Assembly (NCBI GenBank): GCA_035541895.1
Contig: DATKMK010000114.1
Coordinates: forward strand, 81,839 to 145,838
Length of the DNA stretch: 64,000 nucleotides
Reading direction: 5' to 3'
From: DATKMK01 sp035541895
GTDB taxonomy: Bacteria > Desulfobacterota > Binatia > HRBIN30 > JACQVA1
Under the pieces are notes generated by a model, which ran no database searches, was not told where the DNA came from, and saw only the letters and a program-made list of their open reading frames with translations. Position numbers and translations under genes: made by a program. Below are positions 26,306 through 34,513 of this stretch, one piece after another (the stretch's first letter is position 1; each line of letters begins with the position of its first letter).

Positions 26306-26931
26306 CAACGGCCCTCGGTGCGGCCGAGTGCTTCGAGGTGGGCAACGTCGTCGAGGCGCGTGGCGCACCACGTCGAGGCGGTGGAGGCGACAATATGAAT
26401 CGAGCCGAGGTCCACGGCCAATTGGCTGCGTGCCGATGAGTCCAGATCGAGCAGTGCAGCGAGGATCGTGCGGATGACCCCTTTGTGCAGCACCATCAGC
26501 AGGCACTGATCCCCGTCCTGTTGAGCTCGTTCAACGACGGTCCAGAGCGTTGCCGCCACGCGTGTGCGAAACGTCGCGGTCGATTCGCCGCCGGGGTAGT
26601 GAAAGTCCGCCGGACCCGCCCGCCACTGCGCGTGGAGTCGGGGATCGCGCGCGCGGATTTCGGACTCGGTCAATCCTTCCCAGTCGCCGAAATCGATCTC
26701 GTTGAAGCCGCCCAGGACAATCGGCTCGCGCCGCGCAACGATGCGCGCGCCTTCCCGCGATCGCATCAGCGCGCTGGCGTAGACCGTGTCGATCGGCAGA
26801 TGATCCACCGCCGCCGCTGCGCGCTCCATTTGTGCGCGGCCCACCGCACTCAGCGGCACGTCGGTCGCGCCGTAATAGCGGATGCTCGATTGGCCCGCCG
26901 TCTCGCCGTGGCGAACCAGCACCAGCCGCAT
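26305..26931 (-). CDS. Histidine phosphatase family protein (phosphoglycerate mutase-like)
   Basis: A 208-residue branch-1 histidine phosphatase. It begins MRLVLVRHGET with the catalytic RHG motif, has a second conserved arginine and the EIDFGDWEGLTESE block, and carries the second catalytic histidine in LMVLHKGVIRTIL. This arrangement is shared by CobC, GpmB and related phosphatases. The gene starts two bases after the MFS transporter stop, and its TGA shares a base with the ATG of the aminotransferase-Mur fusion. A small phosphorylated metabolite is the likely substrate. Confidence 0.9.
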   Translation of the reverse strand: MRLVLVRHGETAGQSSIRYYGATDVPLSAVGRAQMERAAAAVDHLPIDTVYASALMRSREGARIVARREPIVLGGFNEIDFGDWEGLTESEIRARDPRLHAQWRAGPADFHYPGGESTATFRTRVAATLWTVVERAQQDGDQCLLMVLHKGVIRTILAALLDLDSSARSQLAVDLGSIHIVASTASTWCATRLDDVAHLEALGRTEGR

Positions 26932-26933
26932 CG

Positions 26934-28169
26934 CTACACCACCGGCTCGCCGAGCGTGACGCGTGATCGCTCCGATGAAGGCGAGTCGATCGCGTCCGGC
27001 GCCGCCGGAAGGGCCAGCCGAGCGATCACGGCGAAGCCGGCGGCGGCACCTGCCGTGATCAAGCCGAGCCACGGGAAGGCCGCCGCCAGGTTGTCCGAGG
27101 CGGTCGCCACCCAGGTCGCCAGCGGCACCGCAAGTGCGTTGACACAGGCGATGAACGCGAAGCGCCCACCGTCAGCCGTCGCCGAGCCGGATCGCGCGCT
27201 CATGCGCTCGATCAGGTCCATCGCCAGCGCCTGCGAGAAGAGACCGCAGAGCGCGGCGACGGTTGCGACCACGAGCAGCCATGCGTGCTCGGTGTGGCCC
27301 ATGAGCACAAGCGCCACCCCCGCTCCAAATTGGAGAACGATGTGTGACCAGTAGCCAGTGCGCTCGCCGATGTTCAGCTCCCCTACGCATGATCCGATCA
27401 CGCCCAGTCCATACACCACCGACACCGCGAGGCCGGCGGTTGCAGGAGGGAGGCGGTGCGCGAAGTACGAGGGCTGCAGCATGAATTGCCCGAACGTGCC
27501 GATACCGGCCGCGGCGATCGCGAGGCTCAGCAGCACGTACACCGTCACCGGCGGCGTGCTGCGCGGCGATTGGGTTCGATTCGCGGACAGAACCGCGTCG
27601 TCCATCGCCGTTCGCCACAAACCGAGAACGGCCGACAACGCACACACACTGAACCCCGTCACCGTGTAGACCTGTCGCGAACCGAATTGACTCGCCGCCC
27701 CGAGGGTGATGACCGGTGCCAGCGCCACGCCGAGTCCGGCGGCGAGCCGCTGCACCAACCGTCCGCGCGCGCGCCAGGGTTCGTCGAGACAGTCGATAAG
27801 CTGGATCGCGGCTGGGCGGTGAAAGCCGGCGAACAAGCCGAGCGCACCGAGACACACAGCCAGGCTTCGACCCGGCGCGGCTTCCGCTGCGGCCAACGCC
27901 GCCACGCCGGTGCCGGCCAGTCCCACCAACAACACCCGCCGGCCGCCGATGGCGTCGCTCAACCAGCCGCCAGGAAGGGCCCCGAGTCCGAAGAGCACGT
28001 AGCCGGCAAAGCCCCAGCTCAGCACGGTGGTGATCGGCAACTTCAGTTCGCGAGCGATGGTGATCGCCACCACCGGGAACATGAACGCGACAAAATGGGT
28101 GCACAGCGATCCGAGCGCGACGAACGGCAGGATCTGGCCGATGAGGCGCGGCTCGGCGCGATTGGTCAT
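26934..28169 (-). CDS. MFS family transporter
   Basis: A 411-residue protein with twelve hydrophobic segments and MFS loop motifs, including GGWLSDAIGGRRVLLVG after TM2 (the conserved GxLaDrxGrrrxl pattern). It is the first gene of a tightly packed minus-strand group with a histidine phosphatase, the aminotransferase-MurF fusion and a two-component system. This suggests transport of a compound made or sensed by these genes. Direction of transport and substrate cannot be read from sequence. Confidence 0.9.
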   Translation of the reverse strand: MTNRAEPRLIGQILPFVALGSLCTHFVAFMFPVVAITIARELKLPITTVLSWGFAGYVLFGLGALPGGWLSDAIGGRRVLLVGLAGTGVAALAAAEAAPGRSLAVCLGALGLFAGFHRPAAIQLIDCLDEPWRARGRLVQRLAAGLGVALAPVITLGAASQFGSRQVYTVTGFSVCALSAVLGLWRTAMDDAVLSANRTQSPRSTPPVTVYVLLSLAIAAAGIGTFGQFMLQPSYFAHRLPPATAGLAVSVVYGLGVIGSCVGELNIGERTGYWSHIVLQFGAGVALVLMGHTEHAWLLVVATVAALCGLFSQALAMDLIERMSARSGSATADGGRFAFIACVNALAVPLATWVATASDNLAAAFPWLGLITAGAAAGFAVIARLALPAAPDAIDSPSSERSRVTLGEPVV

Positions 28170-28239
28170 CGCCGTTCACACTAACGAACGGGTCGAGACC
28201 GAACAAGCGCGTTGTGCCGGTGCCGCGCAATGAGCGATG

Positions 28240-29502
28240 TCAGGGAGCGCGGAACTCGCTCGGACTGCCGAAGAATTCGTGGGCGGCGCGGGCGGCCCCC
28301 GCGGTCAATTCGGGCGGCACGAAGACGTACAGGCGCCACAACGCCGCGTAGCGCGCCTCCAGGGCGGCGATCTCGGCGAGGTGATGAGCGGCATCGCGAT
28401 TCAGCGGCGCGAGGCCATCGGGCCGGCGCACCAAAACCGCGGCCTCCTTCATCACGGTCAACGCCGGACAGTAGACGATCACGGCGTGCGGCGGACATCC
28501 GAGCGCTCGTGCGAGCGTTGCCTCGGCTTCGGCGCGTGTCGTCGGTGATTCGTGGAAGCGCGCCACCAGGCGGGCGCGTTCCGCCTCGCCGACGGAGTGC
28601 GCGGACAGCGCGTAGCCGCGCTTGTACAATCTCCGCTGCCGCAAGCCGTCGACCAAGTCGCTGATGCCGTGATCCGGCACGCGCGCGAGCGAATCCAGCA
28701 GCGTCCAGTCGTTGTAGGTCAGCAGCGACGCATCGGTGATGCCGTGCGGGATGGCCAACTCGACGGCCTTCGAAATCATCGCGCCCGCCGCGACTTTTGT
28801 GTGGTGGTAGTAGACTCGTTCGGTCAAGAAGTAGCGCAAGCGCAGCAGGGCCACGGTTTCGGAACGCGCGTCGGGCCGCTCCATGCCGTGCTTGGTCATG
28901 TTGATGGCGAGCTGGCCGTCGTCGATCGTGAAGTAGCGGTAAATCCGGTCGTCGTAGTCCTGACGCAGCCCGGCGAAGTAGGCGTCGCGGCGCAGATAGT
29001 CGAGCAAGTCAGCATCGATCGTGCTCGCGACAATTTGCCGCGCCCAGCGAGGCACCGCCGCCGGCGAGGCCGCGCCCAGCAGCGCCGCGATCGGTTCCTT
29101 GATCTGCAGCCGCGCGAGGTGCTCGCCGAGCGGACCGTCCAGCAGCCGGGCCAGCCGCGTGCCTTTGTCGTGGCGCGGAAACAGCCGGCGCTCGTCTTCG
29201 AGCGTGTGGCCGAAGGGGACGTGGGTCACGTCATGTAGCAGTGCGGCGCATCCGATCAGGTCGGCCAATGCGGCCTCGATGGCGGCGCCGCCGTGGTTGC
29301 GCAGCGAGTCGATGATGCGGTGCGCCGCCGCGCACGCCCCGAGCGAATGATCGAAACGGGTGTGCACGCAGCCGGGATACACCAAGCTGGCGGTGCCGAG
29401 CTGCTTGATGCCGCGCAGACGTTGCAGCTCGGGGAGGTCCAGCACCCGCGTCTCGAGCGCGCTCAGGTGCACGTCGCCGTGAACCGGGTCGCGAATCAGC
29501 AT
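28240..29502 (-). CDS. HD-domain phosphohydrolase (SAMHD1/dGTPase-like)
   Basis: A 420-residue HD-superfamily protein. The N-terminus IRDPVHGDVHLSALETRVLD and the QLGTASLVYPGCVHTRFDHSLG segment are typical of the SAMHD1/YdhJ group. The HD metal site is formed by the H in TRFDHS, the LLHDVTHVPFGH motif and a later Asp in the STIDADLLDYLRRDAYF block. Family members hydrolyse dNTPs or unidentified phosphoesters. It is divergent from the FadR-type regulator gene, with a 135-base shared upstream region. Confidence 0.9.
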   Translation of the reverse strand: MLIRDPVHGDVHLSALETRVLDLPELQRLRGIKQLGTASLVYPGCVHTRFDHSLGACAAAHRIIDSLRNHGGAAIEAALADLIGCAALLHDVTHVPFGHTLEDERRLFPRHDKGTRLARLLDGPLGEHLARLQIKEPIAALLGAASPAAVPRWARQIVASTIDADLLDYLRRDAYFAGLRQDYDDRIYRYFTIDDGQLAINMTKHGMERPDARSETVALLRLRYFLTERVYYHHTKVAAGAMISKAVELAIPHGITDASLLTYNDWTLLDSLARVPDHGISDLVDGLRQRRLYKRGYALSAHSVGEAERARLVARFHESPTTRAEAEATLARALGCPPHAVIVYCPALTVMKEAAVLVRRPDGLAPLNRDAAHHLAEIAALEARYAALWRLYVFVPPELTAGAARAAHEFFGSPSEFRAP

Positions 29503-29572
29503 GCCGGCATCTTACCCGCGAACCGGGCGAAAGATGAACTCCCAATCGGCTGCACCAGCGGCGAGAACGTGG

Positions 29573-29602
29573 TTGACAATTGGTTGGACCATTGGATATC
29601 TA
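29573..29602 (+). promoter_or_regulatory. Sigma70-type promoter of the FadR-type regulator gene
   Basis: A perfect -35 hexamer TTGACA at 29573-29578 is followed after 17 bases by ATATCT (29596-29601), or after 18 by TATCTA. Transcription would start near 29608, about 30 bases before the ATG at 29638. Most gene starts in this GC-rich window lack so clear a promoter. Confidence 0.65.
29581..29591. promoter_or_regulatory. FadR/GntR-type operator TGGT-N3-ACCA between -35 and -10
   Basis: TGGTTGGACCA fits the TNGTNNNACNA consensus bound by FadR-subfamily GntR regulators and lies between the two promoter hexamers, where binding would block RNA polymerase. A second small palindrome, TGGTGACCA, follows at 29615-29623. 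Autoregulation by the adjacent gene product is inferred. Confidence 0.6.
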
Positions 29603-29637
29603 TATCACTTCAGATGGTGACCAAAGGCGGCACAGTG

Positions 29638-30360
29638 ATGGCCTTCCGTCCGCCGCAACGGCGGCGGATTCACGAAGACGTGTTCGAGCAGTTGCGCGAC
29701 GCGATTTTGGACGGACGGTTCCGTGCCGGTCACAAGCTGCCGCCCGAACGCGAGCTGGCCGATCAGTTTCAGATCAATCGCACCTCGGTGCGTGAAGCCA
29801 TCAAGCGGCTCGAAGCGCTCGGCCTGGTCACGGTGCGGCAAGGCGACGGCGCCACCGTGCAGCCGCTGATCGACGCCTCGCTCGATCTGCTGGCTCCGAT
29901 GGTGTTCCACGCCGGGCGCGTCGACGCGCGGGTGTTGATGGAAATGACCGAGGTGATCAATCCGCTGCTGTTCGAGATGGCGCAGCTCGCCATCGAGCGC
30001 TGCCGCCCGAGTCAACTCGCCGCGCTGCGGCACCTGCGCGATCTGATCGCCGATCAACGGCGCGACCGCGAGGACCGGTTTGCCTCGGGACGTGATCTGA
30101 TCGTGCTGCTGTCCGACATGACCGGCAACCGCGTGTGGCAGATGTTGGCGCGTCGGCTCCGCACCTTGCTCGCGTCGGAGCCGCTGCGCGAAGCGCGGCG
30201 GCGCATTCGCCGCGACCCCGGCCGCGTGGTGCCCATCATTGATGCGTGTCTTGCTGCATTCGAGGCCAACCGCCGCGACGACGCGATCGACGCGGTGCGC
30301 AGCATCTTAACCCTCGTTGGCGATACGGCCCTGACTGAGCGCGTCGCCGCGGCTCGGTAA
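29638..30360 (+). CDS. FadR/GntR-family transcriptional regulator
   Basis: A 240-residue regulator. The N-terminal winged helix has the GntR pattern: IHEDVFEQLRDAILDGRFRAGHKLPPERELADQF, then the recognition helix NRTSVREAIKRLEALGLV and the wing RQGDGATV. The C-terminal all-helical part is a FadR/FCD-like effector domain. ATG 29638 has an AAAGGCGG ribosome site eight bases upstream; in-frame ATG 29614 and GTG 29635 are alternatives. The gene is followed after 14 bases by a diiron oxygenase gene, which is probably its main target along with its own promoter. Confidence 0.92.
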   Translation: MAFRPPQRRRIHEDVFEQLRDAILDGRFRAGHKLPPERELADQFQINRTSVREAIKRLEALGLVTVRQGDGATVQPLIDASLDLLAPMVFHAGRVDARVLMEMTEVINPLLFEMAQLAIERCRPSQLAALRHLRDLIADQRRDREDRFASGRDLIVLLSDMTGNRVWQMLARRLRTLLASEPLREARRRIRRDPGRVVPIIDACLAAFEANRRDDAIDAVRSILTLVGDTALTERVAAAR

Positions 30361-30374
30361 ACTGAGGAGACGTC

Positions 30375-31472
30375 ATGAGCGAATTTGCCTTGCGAACCCC
30401 GACCGAAGAGCCCGGACTCGATACGGCGATGCAGGTCATCTACCAATGGAACTACGATCCCGAGATCGACGAGCTGCGTCGGCTCTACGTGAAGGCCGCG
30501 GAGATGCAGTGGGTGGCCGAGCGCGAGATCGATTGGGACCGACCCATCGATCAAGACAGGTTCACCACCACGCCGGTGGGTGCGGCGATCCCGATCGAGC
30601 GTTGCTCGTACTGGCGGTCGCTCAGCAGCGAGCAGCAATGGCAGGCCTCGCGCGCAGTGGCGTCATTTCGGTTGAGTAACTTTCTGCACGGCGAACAAGG
30701 CGCGCTGATGGTGGCCGCTCAACTCGTCAACTGCGTGCCGCACACCGACGCTAAGTTCTACGCCGCGACCCAGACGATGGACGAAGCCCGCCACGTCGAG
30801 GTCTTCAGCAAGTACATCAAGAAGCTCGACGAAGTCCGGCCCATCGCGCCGGCGCTGCGCACCATTCTCGACGCCACGCTGCAGACCGAGAACTGGATGA
30901 AGAAGCTCGTCGGCATGCAGATCGTCGTCGAAGGGCTCGCGCTCTACAGCTTTCGCGAGATGCGCAACCTGACCGAAGAGCCGTTGCTCAAGGATCTGCT
31001 CACCTATGTCGCGCGCGACGAGTCGCGCCACCACGCCTATGGGGTGCAATACATTGAGCGCTGCGCGCCTTTGTTGAGCCAGTCCGAGCGCGACGAGCTG
31101 GAAGACTTCGCGCTCGAGTGCGCGCGCAGCCTGATCGACCAGCGCAACCAGACCACGTTCCAGACCGCGATCTTCGAGATCTGGTCACAGCTCGGCATCG
31201 ATCCGGTGGCGCTGCTCACCTCGGTGCAACAAGAGCGCGAACAGTTGGCCGGCAACGGGACGCCGCGGCGACTCGGCCCGGTGCAAGGATTCGTGATCCC
31301 GACGCTGCGTCGTTGTGGCCTGCTGAGCGCGCGCGTTGCCAAGCGCTACCACGAGTTTCTCAAGGAGAACCTCAGCGGCAAATTCGTCGGCGAAAGCGTC
31401 GAGGAATTTCTCACCCGCATTCCGGATCTGCCGGAAGATACCGCCGCTTGGGTCTTGGGCGAGCTGCAATAA
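30375..31472 (+). CDS. Diiron ferritin-like oxygenase family protein
   Basis: A 365-residue helical protein with the full carboxylate-bridged diiron set: Glu107 (HGEQGAL), Glu137 and His140 (DEARH), Glu186 (VVEGLAL), Glu216 and His219 (DESRH). This is the E, ExxH, E, ExxH pattern of the R2/AurF/toluene monooxygenase superfamily. It is longer than ferritin and has no partner reductase next to it. A GAGGAGA site precedes the ATG. Placement directly behind a FadR-type regulator suggests induction by a fatty-acid-like or carboxylate ligand. The substrate is unknown; N-oxygenase, desaturase and hydroxylase activities are all possible. Confidence 0.85.
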   Translation: MSEFALRTPTEEPGLDTAMQVIYQWNYDPEIDELRRLYVKAAEMQWVAEREIDWDRPIDQDRFTTTPVGAAIPIERCSYWRSLSSEQQWQASRAVASFRLSNFLHGEQGALMVAAQLVNCVPHTDAKFYAATQTMDEARHVEVFSKYIKKLDEVRPIAPALRTILDATLQTENWMKKLVGMQIVVEGLALYSFREMRNLTEEPLLKDLLTYVARDESRHHAYGVQYIERCAPLLSQSERDELEDFALECARSLIDQRNQTTFQTAIFEIWSQLGIDPVALLTSVQQEREQLAGNGTPRRLGPVQGFVIPTLRRCGLLSARVAKRYHEFLKENLSGKFVGESVEEFLTRIPDLPEDTAAWVLGELQ

Positions 31473-31564
31473 GCGTCCCTCGCACAGGCTCTGCGGGCAG
31501 CGGGTTCCGGCCCCGCACGCGACTGTGCTAAGCGTTCCGTCGACCATCTTGGTCGGGAGGGACA

Positions 31565-32407
31565 ATGAGATATTCGCGGATCGCGTGGTCGATCGCACTG
31601 GGCGTTTGGGCAGCCGGATGCGCCGGGCAGCGCTCGGCACCTGCTCCGGTGGCGCCGCCGGCGGCGACAGTCGAGTCGCCCGCGATCGCGCGCATCTTGC
31701 AGCGCGGCGAGCTGATCGTCGGCACCTCGGGGGATCAGCCGCCGCTGAGTTTGAAGACGAAGGATGGCGACATCATCGGTCTCGAGGCCGATCTCGCCCA
31801 GGCGATGGCGAACGCCATGGGGGTCCAGGTGCGGCTGACGGCGCTGCCGTTCAGCGACCTGCTCCCCGCGCTCGCACGCGGGCAGGTCGACATGGTGCTG
31901 TCGGGCATGACGATGACGCCGGAGCGCAACCTCAAAGTCGCGTTCGTCGGCCCCTACTTCGTGTCCGGAAAAACCGTCCTGGCGCGCGCCGATCGTCTTG
32001 CGGCTCTGAACGACGCGAACAAGCTCAAGGCCGCCAAGTTGACGGTGGCGGTGCTCGCCGGCTCCACCAGCGAGGCCTTCGCAACGGCCGAATTGCCATC
32101 GGCCCAACTCTCACGCGCGCGCGACACCGATGAGGCCGTTGCGCTTCTGATCGATCAGAAAGTGGACGCGCTCATCGCCGACTATCCCGCTGCGGTGCTG
32201 GCCATGCTGCGTCACCCCGACGTCAAACTCGACGTCGCCAAACAACCGCTCACGTTCGAACCCCTCGGCATCGCGCTGCCGCCCAACGATCCGCTGTTGA
32301 TCAACTGGACCGAGAACTTCCTCCACATGCTGCAAGGCACCGGTGCGCTGCAACGGCTCACTGACCAGTGGATGGGCGACGGTACCTGGCTCGAGGAGAC
32401 CCTCTAG
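31565..32407 (+). CDS. Extracellular solute-binding lipoprotein, family 3
   Basis: A 280-residue substrate-binding protein. The signal peptide ends in a lipobox (WAAGC, Cys19), so it is probably membrane-anchored. The mature part has the family 3 pattern: ILQRGELIVGTSGDQPPLS, then IGLEADLAQAMANAMG, DMVLSGMTMTPERN and the second-domain GSTSEAFA block. Such proteins bind amino acids or dicarboxylates for ABC uptake, or act as sensors. No ABC permease or ATPase is adjacent, so a stand-alone or sensory role is possible. A GGGAGG site lies upstream of the ATG. Confidence 0.9.
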   Translation: MRYSRIAWSIALGVWAAGCAGQRSAPAPVAPPAATVESPAIARILQRGELIVGTSGDQPPLSLKTKDGDIIGLEADLAQAMANAMGVQVRLTALPFSDLLPALARGQVDMVLSGMTMTPERNLKVAFVGPYFVSGKTVLARADRLAALNDANKLKAAKLTVAVLAGSTSEAFATAELPSAQLSRARDTDEAVALLIDQKVDALIADYPAAVLAMLRHPDVKLDVAKQPLTFEPLGIALPPNDPLLINWTENFLHMLQGTGALQRLTDQWMGDGTWLEETL

Positions 32408-32589
32408 CAGGCAAGCGCTCAGCGTCATGCGAGCGCGGCCGCCAGCTCGGGTTGCTGCGCGGATTGGTGTACCCCGCACGCTCATGACGATGTTCGACGC
32501 TCGGTTCGTCGGCGACCGGCGGCATCGTAGCTGGGTACGCGGCGACCCCGTCACTGTGAATCCGAATGCTCTCGTCCAGTCGTTCGTAC

Positions 32590-32725
32590 GGTATGGTTAC
32601 GCATGGGACCAAGGGAATATAGATCAGAAACATCCGCCCGATCGTCGTAATAGACACGCGCTGGTCGATGGTCGTCGAAGCGCTTCACGGCGAGCGACCG
32701 GGCCAGCGGTACGCGGCGTGCGGTT
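32590..32725 (-). pseudogene. Frameshifted remnant of a lipoprotein-like gene
   Basis: Downstream of the lipoprotein stop, the minus strand reads in one frame PLARSLAVKRFDDHRPARVYY and then, in a shifted frame, GRMFLIYIPLVPCVTIPYERLDES. Taken together these look like one protein with a lost frame, of a kind found in bacterial lipoproteins with an IPLVPYV-YERLDES motif. No intact start or stop joins them. The rest of the gap from 32408 to 32590 shows no gene. Confidence 0.4.
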
Positions 32726-33478
32726 CTACAGTCCCGAATCGACGTGGAAGGCAAGCGTGCTCGGATCGAAGCGCGCGTCGATCGTGGCATTGCGGGCGGC
32801 GGCACCGGGCGGCGGACCGGCCGTCATCTCGATGATCGAGTTGGCGATGAATTCGCCGTACGCTGACCGTATCGCTTGTTGGAAGTCGGGTGTGGCCCGA
32901 GCGTCGTAGCCGACCATGAAGAATCCGATGATCAAGTTCAGGCCGCCGTACCCGGGTGTGTACCAGCCGGACGAAACCAGGCAACCGCGCATGAAGCTGC
33001 AGTGGCGTAGGTCGTACGAGGTCGTGATTTCGCGCGTCTGAGGATCGACAGCGCCGGGCTTGGACAGCTCGATGTCAGTTTTCACCTCGGCGCGGTACAC
33101 GAACCCATTCCACGCGTGAGTGAACAAGAGAAAGCCGGGGAAGGTGATCAGGTAGTTCCAACTGGATCCCTCGTAGTGCGTCTCCGGCCGAACCTTCAAA
33201 ACGAAATCCGACGACGTCGGGTCCGATGGTGCGTCGATCCCTGTGACGACGACCTTCGCGACGCTGGGGTGGGTCGCCAACGCTTCGCCGACGAACGTGA
33301 AGTACTCGTGCTCTTCGGGGCTGAGCGATCGATCTTCGAGAGTGAGCGTCAGCTTGCTCGGAGCGGTGGCCTGTTTGACGTACTGTCGGATATTGTTGAC
33401 CTGCATGGTGTGCGTGCAGGCGGCGGTGAGTAGCGCGGGGACGGCATATGCAATCGCCAGAATGTTTCTCTTCATCAC
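32726..33478 (-). CDS. Predicted lipoprotein of unknown function
   Basis: A 250-residue protein with a signal sequence and lipobox (LLTAACTH, Cys near residue 21). The mature domain has several beta strands and two hydrophobic stretches (SWNYLITFPGFLLFTHAW, and GLNLIIGFFMVGYD), which may lie at the membrane surface. I do not recognise a named family. The next sequence downstream is a remnant of another lipoprotein-like gene. Base composition is a little less GC-rich than neighbouring housekeeping genes. Confidence 0.7.
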   Translation of the reverse strand: MMKRNILAIAYAVPALLTAACTHTMQVNNIRQYVKQATAPSKLTLTLEDRSLSPEEHEYFTFVGEALATHPSVAKVVVTGIDAPSDPTSSDFVLKVRPETHYEGSSWNYLITFPGFLLFTHAWNGFVYRAEVKTDIELSKPGAVDPQTREITTSYDLRHCSFMRGCLVSSGWYTPGYGGLNLIIGFFMVGYDARATPDFQQAIRSAYGEFIANSIIEMTAGPPPGAAARNATIDARFDPSTLAFHVDSGL

Positions 33479-33531
33479 GTCACCTCGACGACGAGGATGG
33501 CGTATAGGCTAGTCGTGAGAAGCTGATCAAG

Positions 33532-33569
33532 TCCTAAGACCAAGTTAGACTCCTAAGACCAAGTTAGAC
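33532..33569. repeat. Tandem duplication of a 19-bp unit
   Basis: The unit tcctaagaccaagttagac occurs twice in direct succession (33532-33550 and 33551-33569) between the lipoprotein start and the end of miaA. It is relatively AT-rich for this region. Confidence 0.85.
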
Positions 33570-33570
33570 T

Positions 33571-33593
33571 GTGGTCGGCGTGACGCCGACCAC
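33571..33593. terminator. Perfect 10-bp stem-loop downstream of miaA
   Basis: GTGGTCGGCG and CGCCGACCAC pair around a TGA loop, eight bases after the miaA stop. It lacks a T-run, so it may be a REP-like element or a transcript-stabilising hairpin. Confidence 0.5.
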
Positions 33594-33601
33594 CCCAGTC
33601 A

Positions 33602-34513
33602 TCAGGCGACCAGAAGGGAGTGAATCGCGGTGATCGGTGCGGCGAGCGCACTGATCCACTGCACGCTCGGATCGGCTCTGAACCACGTGAGTTGGCGCTT
33701 GGCGAGCTGACACGTGGCCTGCGTCATGGCGGCAAGCGCATCGTCGAGGGGCGCTTCACCGGCGGCGACGGCGCCCATTTCGCGATAGCCGATCGTCTGC
33801 AGGATCGGCAGCGTGCGTGGGTAGCCGCGCGCCCACAGGGTGCGGACCTCTTCGATGAGTCCGGCATCGACCATCGCGCGGCAGCGCGCCGCAATGCGCG
33901 CACGGAGTTCGGATCGTTCGAGCGTCAAGCCGATGACCGTTATCGGCACGGTCGGCGCGCGAAAGCCGTGCTCGCGCTGCCAGGCGCTGATCGGCCGCCC
34001 GGTGAGCTGATGGACTTCGAGCGCGCGGATCAGGCGCGCGTGGTCGTGCGGGTGCAAGCGTGCAGCGGTGGCGGGATCGACTTCGCTCACGCGTCGATGC
34101 AATAGCCCGGGAGCCGCGATTTCCTCCGCTTCCAAGTGTCGACGTAACGCCACATCGCGCGGCGGTCCCGGAAACAATCCGTAGCGCAGGGCTTTGATGT
34201 ACAAGCCGGTACCGCCCACCACCAACACGTGCTTGCCGCGTTGCCGAATGTCCGTGATCGCAGCGAGCGCGAGATCGCGATAGCGTGCGCCATCGAACGG
34301 TTGGTCGGGATCGACGACGTCGAAAACGTGATGCGGGACGCGTGCGCGATCCGACGCGCTCGGTTTCGCGCTGCCGATATCGAGATGGCGATAGACCTGC
34401 CGCGAGTCGGCGTTGACGATCTCGGCGTCAAGCTGCTCGGCCAATTCGAGCGCGAGCGCGCTCTTGCCCACGCCGGTCGGACCGACCACGGCGAGGATGG
34501 GGGCTGGCGTCAT
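33602..34513 (-). CDS. miaA: tRNA dimethylallyltransferase
   Basis: MiaA adds a dimethylallyl group to A37 of tRNAs reading UNN codons. The 303-residue product has the P-loop GPTGVGKS at 11-18, the DSRQVYRHLDIGSAKP segment, HHVFDVVDPDQPF, the VGGTGLYIKAL motif and the QTIGYREM block near the C-terminus. Its ATG shares one base with the mutL stop (TGATG), so translation is coupled to mutL. The mutL-miaA order is found in many Gram-negative genomes. Confidence 0.96.
   Translation of the reverse strand: MTPAPILAVVGPTGVGKSALALELAEQLDAEIVNADSRQVYRHLDIGSAKPSASDRARVPHHVFDVVDPDQPFDGARYRDLALAAITDIRQRGKHVLVVGGTGLYIKALRYGLFPGPPRDVALRRHLEAEEIAAPGLLHRRVSEVDPATAARLHPHDHARLIRALEVHQLTGRPISAWQREHGFRAPTVPITVIGLTLERSELRARIAARCRAMVDAGLIEEVRTLWARGYPRTLPILQTIGYREMGAVAAGEAPLDDALAAMTQATCQLAKRQLTWFRADPSVQWISALAAPITAIHSLLVA

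Noticed and set aside
32343..32909. 188-codon + strand frame spanning the gap after the solute-binding protein
   Set aside because: It starts inside one gene and ends inside the opposite-strand lipoprotein gene, with no domain; the minus-strand remnant explains the gap better.
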